A stretch of DNA of 64,000 nt from assembly GCA_963814165.1 (NCBI GenBank), contig CAWFBW010000001.1, positions 129,207-193,206 on the forward strand. The letters are read 5' to 3'. A program made the translations under genes and the position numbers. This document shows, in pieces, positions 26,912 through 37,069 of the stretch. How positions within the stretch are numbered: the first letter of the stretch is position 1; every line of letters starts with the position of its first letter. The notes under the pieces are model-generated. The model made no database searches. It saw only the letters and a list, made by a program, of their open reading frames with translations, and had not been told where the DNA came from. Origin of the DNA: DASRAA01 sp963814165 (lineage in GTDB: Bacteria; Acidobacteriota; Terriglobia; Terriglobales; Acidobacteriaceae).

Positions 26912-28543
26912 CTACTGAAGGCCGCTGACAATATAAGTCGGAGGCACATAATCTAGGGGCAAGGGTCCAGTACGGCGATACAGGCTGAACTCCAGAATAC
27001 AGGGTGCCAGCACAGAGTTTCGCACCCAGTCCGGATACTTCCATTCCTTAACCAATTCTCCTTGTAGCGGCATCGGAGGTCTAGGTCTGTTGGCGGGTAA
27101 GCCTGCGGTTCCGGTTCCCCATAGATAGTATTCAACCTGATTGTCGAGAGGCGCAAATAAGCTTGCAGTATGGCGGCTAGCTGGAATGATCGGCTCGTTG
27201 GGTAGTCTCATTAGTCGATAATGCTCATAGACGTTGCCATTGGGATATTCGTAGGACTGCATGTGAGAAATGAGCAGCGGACTTCCGGTCGGCAGAAGCG
27301 GAGGAAGTTCCTTCGCGAGTTGTCGCTTAAGGTCAAACACCTGTGCGTAGGTAACCGGAAGATAGCTGGTTACGAAAGTGAACCCGACATACAGGCACAG
27401 GGTTGCCGTCCATGCAAGTCGCGCACTCCGCCGGTTGAACCGGAGGGATATCCAGGCCACCCCATGAGTCACTAAGACAACCACGCCAAATACGAAGGGA
27501 ATCATGAATCGGGGGTAGGCAACTCGGGTCTTGGCAATGATCACGAGGTAGTAGCCCATGAGGGGGAAAGCCAGCAACCAAAACTCACGACCTCTGCCGG
27601 ACCGAAAAAGGAAAACCGCACCCACTGCAGCCAAGGCCAATACGGGAACACCAAACACGTGTCGCAGTTGGTCAATCGTAATCCAAAAGATCTGGATCTC
27701 CCCAGCCAGAGAGAAAGGAATTGAGGTTGGCGCGTGTGGCGATACGACAAATCGGGCATGATTCCACCAGCGGACGGGCTGCGGAAGAACTGCAACAAGA
27801 AAGTACGCAACTACCACCGTCAGGCCGAAAAGGAACGTATTCCGGATTCGGTCGCGCCAGGACACCGACTTGCCAGCAGCAAACGAAAGCAATAGGAAGC
27901 CGGCGCCTATGATCAAGCCCACGGCTTGGTCCTTTGACCCGGCGGCCAGAGCAGCAGCGACACCGGCCGGGAACAGGGAGGTTCGCGCTGGACATCCAGC
28001 TATCAGGTAACGCCATAATCCGACCAACGTGAGTGCCCACCAGAAGTTATAAGGCATATCCAGATTTCCCACGCGGGCATAGTAAACGAACACTCCATTT
28101 GTACCGATAACCAGCAATCCGAACCAAAGCCATTGCCGGCTTCGTTCGACAAAAGGAAACGTCGCTCTCAGCAGCAAAACGGCCATTATTGCCGAGATGA
28201 GATTGGTCAGGAAAATCAAGACAGAAAAGAAGGTAGATATATTATGCAGGCCATAAGGCCATGTCGAAGAAAAATGTGAAATGCCTCCCGTGAGCCAGGT
28301 GACGCCAAAAACAACAGCGTAAAACGGAAGCATGAGCAACTGATGGAATGCGGGATAAGTGATGTTTAGGTGGGACCTGCTGTACTCGGCAACAAACAGC
28401 AGCGGCCCCAAAGGAAACGGCGCGTCAACCTGAGGGGTAATCGCGCTGGGAAGGCCCCAGAACAGGCCGGGAAGAATCAGCAGGAAAATCAATGCCAACA
28501 AGAGGTTCGAGCGGTTCGCAAACATTGGAAGATATAGTAACAT
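26912..28543 (-). CDS. Polytopic GT-C type glycosyltransferase (GT39/GT83-like)
   Basis: 543 residues with about 11-12 membrane helices and a soluble C-terminal domain of about 120 residues. The first periplasmic loop carries an acidic residue (ITPQVDAPFPLGP), the position of the catalytic Asp in PMT/ArnT-type enzymes. Other helices: VLIFLTNLISAIMAVLLL, WWALTLVGLWRYLIAG, FGLTVVVAYFLVAVLP. Such enzymes move a sugar from a polyprenyl-phosphate donor to a lipid, glycan or protein outside the inner membrane. It diverges from a polyprenyl-phosphate glycosyltransferase gene at 28600 that could make its donor. Confidence 0.8.
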   Translation of the reverse strand: MLLYLPMFANRSNLLLALIFLLILPGLFWGLPSAITPQVDAPFPLGPLLFVAEYSRSHLNITYPAFHQLLMLPFYAVVFGVTWLTGGISHFSSTWPYGLHNISTFFSVLIFLTNLISAIMAVLLLRATFPFVERSRQWLWFGLLVIGTNGVFVYYARVGNLDMPYNFWWALTLVGLWRYLIAGCPARTSLFPAGVAAALAAGSKDQAVGLIIGAGFLLLSFAAGKSVSWRDRIRNTFLFGLTVVVAYFLVAVLPQPVRWWNHARFVVSPHAPTSIPFSLAGEIQIFWITIDQLRHVFGVPVLALAAVGAVFLFRSGRGREFWLLAFPLMGYYLVIIAKTRVAYPRFMIPFVFGVVVLVTHGVAWISLRFNRRSARLAWTATLCLYVGFTFVTSYLPVTYAQVFDLKRQLAKELPPLLPTGSPLLISHMQSYEYPNGNVYEHYRLMRLPNEPIIPASRHTASLFAPLDNQVEYYLWGTGTAGLPANRPRPPMPLQGELVKEWKYPDWVRNSVLAPCILEFSLYRRTGPLPLDYVPPTYIVSGLQ

Positions 28544-28599
28544 GATGATGTTTTTTGCATCCAGGAGAGCACCGTTGTCCCTTCCAGATAGGCGCGCGC

Positions 28600-29706
28600 A
28601 TGGCTGAAGTGTTGGAACTGGCGGTCATTGTCCCCACATTCAAAGAACGTGAAAATGTCAGGCCACTGCTGGATCGACTTGAAACGGCGCTTACTGGGGT
28701 CGTTTACGAGGTGATCTTCGTTGACGACGACTCTCCGGACGGGACGGCGGATGCGATCCGCGAAATTGGACGTACAAACCGAAAAGTACGGGTGATCCAG
28801 CGAGTGGGCCGGCGAGGCCTGGCTTCAGCCTGCCTCGAGGGCATGCACAGTACGAGCGCTCCTTTTATAGCGGTCATGGATGCTGACCTTCAGCATGACG
28901 AGTCTATACTTCCTGAAATGTTGAACAAGCTGCGCACCGGGCAATACGACCTCGTGATCGGAAGTCGGAATATAGAGGGCGGCAGCATGGGGGAGTTCGC
29001 GCGTGCGAGAGTAGCACTCAGCAATCTCGGGCTTAAGGTCAGCAAATTCATTAGCAAGCACGATCTTAGCGATCCGATGAGCGGATTCTTCATGCTAACC
29101 CGCAGATTCTTCGACGAGGTTATGCGATCTACTACGGGCGTGGGCTTCAAGATTCTGCTGGACGTGGTCGCCTCATCCAGACGTCCCATCCGTTTCACCG
29201 AAGTGCCCTATCGCTTTCGGACTCGTGAGTTAGGCGAAAGCAAGCTAGATTTCAATGTAGGTATTGAGTATCTATTTCTCATAGCCGATAAGTTAGTCGG
29301 CCGGTGGTTGCCCATCCGTTTTGTTTTGTACTGCTTCGTAGGTGCCGGCGGCCTCGCCGTCTACTTGGGCGTACTATGGTTACTCTACCGGCGTGTGGGC
29401 TACTCTTTTCAGACTGCTCTTTTGATAGCTATTTCGGTAGCGCTTGTTGCTAATTATGCAGTTAATAATATTCTAACTTATCGTGATCAGCGGCTGCGTG
29501 GATGGTGGTTCCTTTGGGGGCTATTGATTTATGCTATCGTCTGCTCCGTCGGCAACCTCAGTAACTATGCTCTGGCTAAGCTGCTGGTATCGCAGAATGT
29601 GTGGTGGCCATTGGCTGGAATCTCCGGCCTGGCGGTGGGCTCCGTATGGAATTTTGCGGCAAGTTCCATCTTTACTTGGCGCAGGTCTGCTTTCCGTGCG
29701 AACTGA
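28600..29706 (+). CDS. Dolichol-phosphate-mannose-synthase-like GT2 fused to GtrA domain
   Basis: 368 residues from ATG 28600; an upstream ATG at 28555 adds 15 residues with no family similarity. Residues 1-230: VIVPTFKERENVRPLLDRLE, VIFVDDDSPDGTADAIREIG, AVMDADLQHDESILPEML, VIGSRNIEGG and GFKILLDVV, the complete DPM1-like GT-A domain. Residues ~245-365: four helices of the GtrA type (FVLYCFVGAGGLAVYLGVLW, AISVALVANYAVNNILTYRD). It makes polyprenyl-phosphate-sugar and may help flip it. It is divergent from the GT-C gene and probably its partner. The 3' half is noticeably AT-rich compared with the window ends. Confidence 0.88.
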   Translation: MAEVLELAVIVPTFKERENVRPLLDRLETALTGVVYEVIFVDDDSPDGTADAIREIGRTNRKVRVIQRVGRRGLASACLEGMHSTSAPFIAVMDADLQHDESILPEMLNKLRTGQYDLVIGSRNIEGGSMGEFARARVALSNLGLKVSKFISKHDLSDPMSGFFMLTRRFFDEVMRSTTGVGFKILLDVVASSRRPIRFTEVPYRFRTRELGESKLDFNVGIEYLFLIADKLVGRWLPIRFVLYCFVGAGGLAVYLGVLWLLYRRVGYSFQTALLIAISVALVANYAVNNILTYRDQRLRGWWFLWGLLIYAIVCSVGNLSNYALAKLLVSQNVWWPLAGISGLAVGSVWNFAASSIFTWRRSAFRAN

Positions 29707-29841
29707 CTAGATGGAGTTATTCGAGTATCTCTAGCTGCTGTCACCTGCTGAAAGGACGAGCTGCCTCTACTGCGCATGCAGTCGAGGCAGCCCCAGAAGA
29801 CGATGACTCAGAAAACTCCACGAAATGACTGGCTCGCTGTT

Positions 29842-31694
29842 TCAGCGGGCAGTCGCGCCCAGGACTGATGTGATTGACACTGATGGAGGCGATTGGGTCG
29901 AGACGTTAGACCCTGCAAAATTGTGTGAGACCGGGACGGTGCCGCGCAGCCCCCCGGATGCGAACGCAGTTGTCAAGGCCGTAAAATCAATCCCCGCTAG
30001 CTTGCCGTCGCGCGTGTCGGTCCAATAAGGCGCAAGCAACTGATAATTCAACCAGGCTGGGCTCACGTAGGTGAATGGGACGGTGGTTGCATAGTTGTGC
30101 GGTGGGAAGCTCTGCACGCTTTCACCGGGCGGGGCGTACATCACGTTTCCGTAGTACCGTGCATTTACGTCATATGACGACGTGCCGGGGTAGCCCATGT
30201 AGTATTGCAGACCCACCGTTCCCTTCCTGCCGTTGTCGCCGGAGGTTTGGCGGCACAGCACGTTGTCCAGAATCCAGATATTGTCAGTCAGGTGCGGTGC
30301 TGCCTTGTAGCCGGAAGCGTCCCCGAAATATACAGCAAATCCACAACCGCCATTCCAGTCTGGCGAACCCACCATCGTATTGTGCTGAAACAACACGTCT
30401 CGCATGTATCCTAGGGTCATCGGCGTAGTACCAGCGAGTCGATTGAGTCCCTGCTTAAAGGCCATTCCGACGTTGCCGGACGGCTGTACAGTTTTGCCTG
30501 CGAACGTGATGAGATTGTTTGAAATGTTCCAGCGTGCTTGGCTCCCAGCGTTCGTGCAGAACTAAGCCGTTGTGCACGCAAATGTCATCAGCGCCAAGTG
30601 TGTTGATTCCGCTCCCCACGTTCTTCAGGACGTTATTCGTAATCGTGATGTCGTTCACCACAGCTACGTCGCCGCTCTGAGAGGTTCGTACCGTGAGCAC
30701 GATAGCGTATCCCTGCTGCGCCGCACGCCCAGACATTCTCGAATGTGTTGCCATCAACCAGCACCCGCTGACAACTCTTACATTCCAGCAGGTTCTTGAC
30801 CACCATCGAATAGATGGGGGCTCGACTAAGCGCAACCCATTCCAACGGCTTGAAAATCCAGTTGTTTCGGATTTCGATGTCCGATGGCACATATCCACCC
30901 CAGCCCTTGCCCCCACCACCAAAAAGAATGTTTTCACCCGCAGCCGACAGATAGTTGTTCACGATCTTGATGGGGCCGGGAGAGACGTTTGTACCTACCG
31001 CGTTGGAGTCAAATCCAGCAATGTGTACGTCGCTAATATCGCTGTCGATTACAGCGAAGTTCGTTGCCATGATTTGCACCGCTGCTTGCATGTCCAGCGT
31101 GTCACTGCCGTGTATGTAACAGCGGTCGAGAGTGATCGAGTCCGGCAGGACGAACGAGCCAGAATGCGTCGGTGGGGGCCATGAGTTGCCCCACAGGAAG
31201 TACGTCATGCAGTTGGGATGGCCTGTTACCCCGCAGCCGGCCGGGTAGCTTGATGCCGATGTCATTTCAACGCCAACGATGCGCCAGTGGTTCGCGTCTA
31301 CTCCTAACTGAAAGACCGAACCAACATTCGGAGTAACCAACTTCGGCATGTTAACCGCCAATGCCGGAGAAACACGAACTCCAACACGCAGATTAGCCAA
31401 TTGTGAGGAGATGATGTAAATCCACTTATTGGAAGGATTCGACTTTGCTGGAAGCGTAAAGTTTCCGATATAAGTCGCTCCGGCGTCCAGCACAATGATG
31501 TCACCGGGAGAAGAGTAGGTAAGAGCGCTCGATAACTGGGCCGAAGTATGGGCTGCCCAAGTCGTGCCACCTACGGGTAGGTTCCACGTGGTGTTGATAT
31601 AGACGCGAGGCCTTTCGGCCACTGGCTTCTGCGCGACGGCAAGTCCACAGAATAGAATTACAACTACGAGAGCTGGGGTACAAATCTTCGACAT
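29842..31694 (-). CDS. Secreted right-handed beta-helix protein, copy 3 (two frameshifts)
   Basis: ATG 31694 with AAAAGGA upstream; signal peptide ALVVVILFCGLAVA, then VYINTTWNLPVGGTTWAAHT. It follows copy 2 until FENVW near 30725, where the frame shifts to GQQGYAIVLTVRTSQSG (copy 2: GQEGYAIVLTVRSSQSG). It shifts again near 30565, just after GADDIC, to rejoin MAFKQGLNRLAGTTPM. DNA at 30165-30520 is almost identical to 24905-25260 of copy 2. The C-terminal 60 residues are unique. With the indels repaired it would be about 617 residues. Either a damaged duplicate or an intact gene with consensus errors. Confidence 0.78.
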
Positions 31695-32093
31695 AATTAA
31701 TCCTTTTTAAGAGTTGAATATCTAGAGCACTAAATCTGCGGCGGATTCGCACGGCGAGCCACAATTGGGGACCGGGAGACGATCCAGGCCTACTGTGTCG
31801 CGCCGCGCTGTCCCGGGTCGCGAGCCAATTACGGGTGCTGGTTGAGCACGCGTGGTGCAAAGGATCCGGAAGGCGCCCGCCCACGGTTCGTTGGGGGCTC
31901 AAGTTCGCGGAGATCTCAGAGTGCGGACTCTTCGGCTGGAAACCATCCACGTCCGGCAACTGGACGGGATGCGCGATACGATCAGCCAAACGGCAAGTGG
32001 ACGTTGGCTCCATGAATTTCCTATCGGAGAGACAGGAAATTCGTTTAATTCAACCGTGGTCAGTAGCTGATCCTCAGGGATCATCCAATACCG
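31695..32093. other. 399-bp gap between beta-helix copy 3 and the IS remnant
   Basis: Should contain the promoter of copy 3. A short stem (AATTTCC near 32016 pairing with GGAAATT near 32034) is present. No protein similarity was recognised on either strand. The left end of the IS21-type element must lie in or near this stretch but could not be located. Confidence 0.3.
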
Positions 32094-32645
32094 GCCAACT
32101 GGAAGGAGCCCAAGCCTACCTCGAACACTGAGAACGACGCTGGACCGACACCCGGATCCACGGCATGACTGAACAACAGGTGGCTGTCGTGTTTGCCGAA
32201 GAGAAACCCAGGTTGCTTCCGCGTCCACTGGAACCGTTTCGCTATTACCAGTGACGTCGAATGAATCGTGCATCTAGGCGGCTTCGTCGAGGGCCAGTTA
32301 CTACGGCGCACCGCCGGGCTGGATCGGGCGCCAGGGGCCAGGGTGCAAAGGGATGATTTCCATCTCCGACTTCATTTCGGGGCGCTCCGAGACGCCATCC
32401 ATCGTCATGAAGGCGAAGTAGGTATGCTCCGCATCCTGGGCGTTTTCTCTCCCGCAAAGAAGTACGGAACAGCGGCAGTCGATGAAGCCTGCGCCGCTGC
32501 GCTGGAGATGGGAGTGCAGGAATACCGCTTTATTCGCTGCGATCTGGAGCGCCGTCCGCACACCCCCAATCAGTTTGCAGCAAATGTACCCCTTGATTCG
32601 CGAGCTAGTGCAGTTCCGCGAGCTTGTTGATTGCATAACTGCGGA
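32094..32645 (+). pseudogene. istA: istA-like transposase 3' remnant
   Basis: Fragments characteristic of the C-terminal half of IstA appear in different frames: LEGAQAYLEH (then a stop), ERRWTDTRIHGMTEQQVAVV, FAEEKPRLLPRPLEPFRYYQ (then a stop), the frame-shifted QYYGAPPGWIGRQ and ILGVFSPAKKYGTAAVDEAC...MGVQEYRFIRCDLE. The DDE catalytic core would lie upstream and was not found. Several stops and indels make it non-functional. Confidence 0.72.
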
Positions 32646-32654
32646 GACAGAGGA

Positions 32655-33369
32655 ATGAATCTGATTGAACTCGATCGTGCTCTCAAACAACTTCGCCTGG
32701 GCGGAACGGCCGCCGCGCTGGAGACTTGCCCGGTGACAAACCCAAGCCGCACCGCTCGGCCCCCATCGACCTGCTCTCGTGTCTCGTCTCCGACGAACTG
32801 GCCCGGCATAGCGGGCGCTTGCTGAAGCGGCGGGAACGGCAACCTCAGTTCCTAGGCTCCCAGAAGACCCTCGACAACTTCGACATCGCTTTCAATAGCG
32901 AGATGAATCGCAGCCTGGTCTTCGATCTGGTTACTTCCGGTTTTATCGCGCGCCGCTAAGATGCGCTGTTTCTTGGTCCCCCGGCACCGGCAAGATGCAC
33001 CTGGCTCAAGCCATCGGACATACCGCTATCCAATGGGGTTATCGCATGCTCTACCGCGAGCCCCACAGCTTGCTCGTTGAGTTGACCGAAGCCTCGCTCG
33101 ACAGCACCAGCAAAGCGCACATGGAGTTCGCGGTTACCCTGACCCCGCTCATCATCGACGGTCTGGGAATGCGCAAGCTGCCGCTGACCGCGGCCAAAGT
33201 GCTGCTGGTGATCATCACACGACGCTGCTAGCGAGCTAATACCGCGCTGACCTCGAATCGTCCGGTTGAGGACTGGGTTAAGCTGCTCGGCGACAGCGAC
33301 GCCGTCGCCGTTGCGCTCAACTGCTTACTACACGACGGGCATGTGCCCAAGTGCAGCCCGCAAAGCTAG
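32655..33369 (+). pseudogene. istB: istB-like ATPase, degenerate
   Basis: ATG 32655 is preceded by AGAGG. It starts NLIELDRALKQLRLGGTAAA, shifts frame near 32725, and continues DLLSCLVSDELARHSGRLLK, SQKTLDNFDIAFN. After a stop at about 32957 come the Walker A LGPPGTGKMHLAQAIGH, Walker B PLIIDGLGMRKLP, and after another stop LTSNRPVEDWVKLLGD and HDGHVPKCSP. Near full length (about 240 codons) but with at least one frameshift and two in-frame stops. IstB is the AAA+ helper of IS21 transposition. Confidence 0.8.
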
Positions 33370-33582
33370 CGCACCAAAACCGACTTGCCACCCCAGGAGG
33401 CGGCAGGGTAGAACAATCTCCGTCTTGGACGGCCACTTCCGTTGACCGGTGTTGACCCGATAACAGCTCGCCGCTTTGGAAGTGATCACCGATGTCACGT
33501 GCCAATCCTGCGGTGTCTCACTGCTAGACACGACTGCTAGCCTCAGTCGATGGCTTCAGTCACTTTGCGCGGTGGGTGGAAA

Positions 33583-33619
33583 CCGGGCTCCGTGACGTGG
33601 ACTCGTCACGATAGCCCGG
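33583..33619. repeat. Long imperfect hairpin 3' of beta-helix copy 4
   Basis: Arms CCGGGCT (33583-33589) plus GTGACG (33592-33597) pair with CGTCAC (33604-33609) plus AGCCCGG (33613-33619). A second inverted repeat (CTGAGTC and GACTCAG) follows at about 33622-33645. It lies in the 350-bp gap between the istB remnant and copy 4, which is otherwise empty. It could terminate copy 4 or be part of the IS end. Confidence 0.4.
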
Positions 33620-33720
33620 CTTCTGAGTCGGCCAGTCGACTCAGTTCCACGGACCGATGGCAACTGCAGGAGGGTCAATACCTACTGTCCGGCACCGCTG
33701 GAACCCCTGCTGGAGCCCAT

Positions 33721-35513
33721 TCAGTAGGGGGCAGGCAGGCTGGTGCTGCTGATGCCGGTGATGTTCCCATCCGAAGTATCCGTCCAATAAGGCGTCAACA
33801 ACTGGTAGTTGTATGAGGCTGGGCTCACGTAGGTGAATGGGACGGTGGTTGCATAGTTGTGCGGTGGGAAGCTCTGCACCCTTTCACCGGGCGGGGCGTA
33901 CATCACGTTTCCGTAGTACCGTGCATTTACGTCATAGGACGACGTGCCGGGGTAGCCCATGTAGTATTGCAGACCCACCGTTCCCTTCCTGCCGTTGTCG
34001 CCGGAGGTTTGGCGGCACAGCACGTTGTCCAGAATCCAGATATTGTCGGTCAGGTGCGGCGCAGGCGTATAAGTCGGAGGGTTGGAATATCCATTAGCGT
34101 CCCCGAAATATACAGCCCATCCACAACCGCCGCTCCAATCTGGAGAACCAACCATCGTATTGTGCTGAAACAACACGTCTCGCATGTATCCTAGGGTCAT
34201 CGGTGTAGTACCAGCGGGTCGATTGAGTCCCTGCTTGAAGGCTATTCCGACGTTGCCAGTCGGCTGCACCGTTTTGTCCGCGAACATGATGAGGTTATTG
34301 GAAATGTTCCAGCGTGCTTGGCTCCCAGCGTTCGTGCAGGGTGACACGCAAGTGTCATCAGCGCCAATTGTGTTGACTCCGCTCCCCACGTTCTTCAGGA
34401 CGTTATTCGTAATCGTGATGTCATTCACCACAGCTACGTCGCCGCTCTGAGAGCTTCGTACCGTGAGCACGATAGCGTATCCCGATTGACCGGCAGCCCA
34501 CACATTCTCGAATGTGTTGCCATCAACCAGCACCCGCTGACAACTCTTACATTCCAGCAGATTCTTGACCAGCATCGAATAGATGGGGGCTCGACTAAGC
34601 GCAACCCATTCCAGCGGCTTGAAAATCCAGTTGTTTCGGATTTCGATGTCCGATGGCACATAACCACCCCAGCCCTTGCCCCCACCACCAAAAAGAATGT
34701 TTTCACCCGCAGCCGACAGATAGTTGTTCACGATCTTGATGGGGCCGGGAGAGACGTTTGAACCAACGGCCTGATGTCAAATCCAGCAATGTGCACGTCT
34801 CGAATATCGCTGTCGATTACAGCGAAGTTCGTTGCCATGATTTGTACCGCTGCCTGCATGTCCAGCGTGTCACTGCCGTGAATGTAGCAGCGGTCGAGAG
34901 TGATCGAGTCCGGCAGGACGAACGAGCCAGAATGCGTCGGTGGGGGCCATGAGTTGCCCCACAGGAAGTACGTCATGCAGTTGGGATGGCCTGTTACCCC
35001 GCAGCCGGCCGGGTAGCTTGATGCCGATGTCATTTCAACGCCAACGATGCGCCAGTGGTTCGCGTCTACTCCTAACTGAAAGACCGAACCAACATTCGGA
35101 GTAACCAACTTCGGCATGTTAACCGCCAATGCCGGAGAAACACGAACTCCAACACGCAGATTAGCCAATTGTGAGGAGATGATGTAAATCCACTTATTGG
35201 AAGGATTCGACTTTCCTGGAAGCGTAAAGTTTCCGATATAAGTCGCTCCGGCATCCAGCACAATGATGTCACCGGGAGAAGAGTAGGTAAGAGCGCTCGA
35301 TAACTGGGCCGAAGTATGGGCTGCCCAAGTCGTGCCACCTACGGGCGGGTTCCAGGTGGTGTCGATGTAAATCATCGGGAGTATTGCTTGCGGTTTCTGA
35401 GCCGGCGCGACTGCGGAGAAGCCCCAAATTACGAGTGCCATCAAAACAAATGATGGCCACCGGAATGGGCGAGCTGCTCCAAAGTGGCATGAAAGCTGCG
35501 ATATAGGTTGCAC
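33721..35513 (-). CDS. Secreted right-handed beta-helix protein, copy 4 (frameshifted)
   Basis: GTG 35513 is chosen because AAGGAG lies six bases upstream. It gives an N-terminus with signal anchor PSFVLMALVIWGFSAVAPA, then MIYIDTTWNPPVGGTTWAAH. The frame breaks near 34765 (copy 3 reads TTTGTACCTACCGCGTTGG; copy 4 reads TTTGAACCAACGGCCTG) and continues to the stop at 33721. The span is not a multiple of three, consistent with this. A short insertion relative to copy 2 codes GYSNPPTYTP. It shares near-identical DNA with copy 3 from about 33815 to 35345. Probable recent duplicate of copy 3 or target of gene conversion. Confidence 0.78.
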
Positions 35514-35932
35514 TATGTTCTCCTTTGCAATTTGGGGGACTTGATGGCTGTTCAGACGACGACCTCGGTACTCATACGTTGGTGGCGCAGGTGAACTTTG
35601 AAGCGTGCCACCTTGGTCTCCTTGTTGGGTGCATACTGAGATATAGCGGGTTCGGTGCGCAGGGAAAAGGGTTACTGTCACTTCTGATAAACGAAAGTAA
35701 CCTCGCTGAAGATTACCTCGTAGGTCTACTACTTGGAAAACGCCCGAGTGGGATGCTTACTCACAACAATTAACCCAGCGAACAGCGCTTCATTTGGGGA
35801 GTCGGCCACGGTTACCCGGAACCGGCTAGAGGGACGAGATCCGGGCCCAAAGGTCGCAGGTCACTCTCACGAACCCGGCAAGGCTCGTACACCGACGGCA
35901 GTGTAAAATTGCATATCCGTCTGACCAAACCT

Positions 35933-37069
35933 ATGTCCCTTGCGCTGACGAGTCCTGTGCCAGTTCTGCTCATGGTGCGCGAGTTAGGAATAGGTGGCAC
36001 AGAACGACAACTTGTCGAGACGGCCCGCTTCCTGCATCGCGACCGATTCGTTCCGTATGTGGGGTGCTTTCGGGCAGACGGACTGCGGCGCGCGGACTTG
36101 GAACGGGCTGGAGTGCCAATCCTGCATCTTCCAATCCACTCGTTCCTTTCTCCGACGGTCGTCCGAGCCGCCTCACGCTTGATCACGTACATCCGCCAGC
36201 ATCACATCCAGGTGGTCCACTCATTCGACGCACCGACAAACAATTTTGCAGTGCCGGTGGCGAGATTTGCCGGCGTACCGGCCGTCATTTCGAGCCAGCG
36301 TGGCCATCGCGACCTAACCGGCGGACTAAACAAGGCATGCTTGCGGGTCACCGATCGCCTGGCCGACGCGGTGGTCGTGAATTGTGACTACATGCGACGC
36401 TACCTGGTCGAGGACGAAGGGGTGTCAAAATCCAAGATCGGAATCTGTTACAACTCCGTCGATGTTGAGCAATACCGACGCAAAGCGACCGCGTCTCCGT
36501 GGCCCGGCAAGGCAGTCATTGGAGTTGTGTGCGCACTACGCCCGGAGAAGGGGCTGGATACACTGTTGCGGGCGTTTGCCCGGCTATCCCGCCAAGATTC
36601 GATACTTGCAATCGTCGGAAGTGGACCTGAGCAGCCCCACTTGAGGGCTCTTGCCTCGGAGCTTGACCTCGGCGAGCGCTGTCATTTTGAACCGGCGACT
36701 TCTGACGTAGCCGAGTGGCTCAGTCGCATCGACATCTTCGTCCTTCCGTCCCGCACGGAAGCCCTCTCCAACGCGCTGATGGAGGCCATGGCCTGCAGTT
36801 GTTGTGCGATCGCCTCGCGAGTGGGCGGCAATCCCGAGCTCATCGATGACGATGAGAACGGCCTCCTGTTTGAGGTGGATAATGTTGCGCAACTGGCAGG
36901 CCACATGGAAGCACTTCTGTGCGACCCGGCTCGCCGGCAACGGCTCGCCGCAGCCGCGTCGGCAAAAATGTCTGCGCATTTCACGAACTCGCAGGCGGCT
37001 ACTACCATGCAGCGGATTTATGAATCGGTGCTGCTCAATGCGAGGCGGGAGGGCCGTGCTTCGCCGTAA
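35933..37069 (+). CDS. GT4-family (GT-B) glycosyltransferase
   Basis: About 378 residues from ATG 35933; the frame is also open from a TTG at 35909. N-terminal acceptor domain: VLLMVRELGIGGTERQLVET, with the HSFDAPTNN loop. Donor domain: GVVCALRPEKGLDTLLRAFA, AIVGSGPEQPHLRALASELD, CHFEPATSDVAEWLSRIDIF and the EX7E-type motif SRTEALSNALMEAMAC. Retaining NDP-sugar transferase acting at the cytoplasmic face. Its 3' end overlaps the convergent GT4 gene by 35 bp. Confidence 0.88.
   Translation: MSLALTSPVPVLLMVRELGIGGTERQLVETARFLHRDRFVPYVGCFRADGLRRADLERAGVPILHLPIHSFLSPTVVRAASRLITYIRQHHIQVVHSFDAPTNNFAVPVARFAGVPAVISSQRGHRDLTGGLNKACLRVTDRLADAVVVNCDYMRRYLVEDEGVSKSKIGICYNSVDVEQYRRKATASPWPGKAVIGVVCALRPEKGLDTLLRAFARLSRQDSILAIVGSGPEQPHLRALASELDLGERCHFEPATSDVAEWLSRIDIFVLPSRTEALSNALMEAMACSCCAIASRVGGNPELIDDDENGLLFEVDNVAQLAGHMEALLCDPARRQRLAAAASAKMSAHFTNSQAATTMQRIYESVLLNARREGRASP

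Larger units (their letters stand above)
32094..33380 (+). mobile_element. Decayed IS21-family insertion sequence
   Basis: Contains the 3' part of an istA-like transposase gene and a full-length but broken istB-like gene in the usual order and spacing. Terminal inverted repeats and target duplication were not found, so the limits are only those of the recognisable coding sequence. It lies between two nearly identical beta-helix genes (copies 3 and 4), both pointing left. Confidence 0.75.

Noticed and set aside
19301..35513. PEP-CTERM sorting tails on the beta-helix proteins
   Set aside because: The C-termini (for example AVFEY, SSSLPR) lack a VPEP motif, terminal helix and basic tail.
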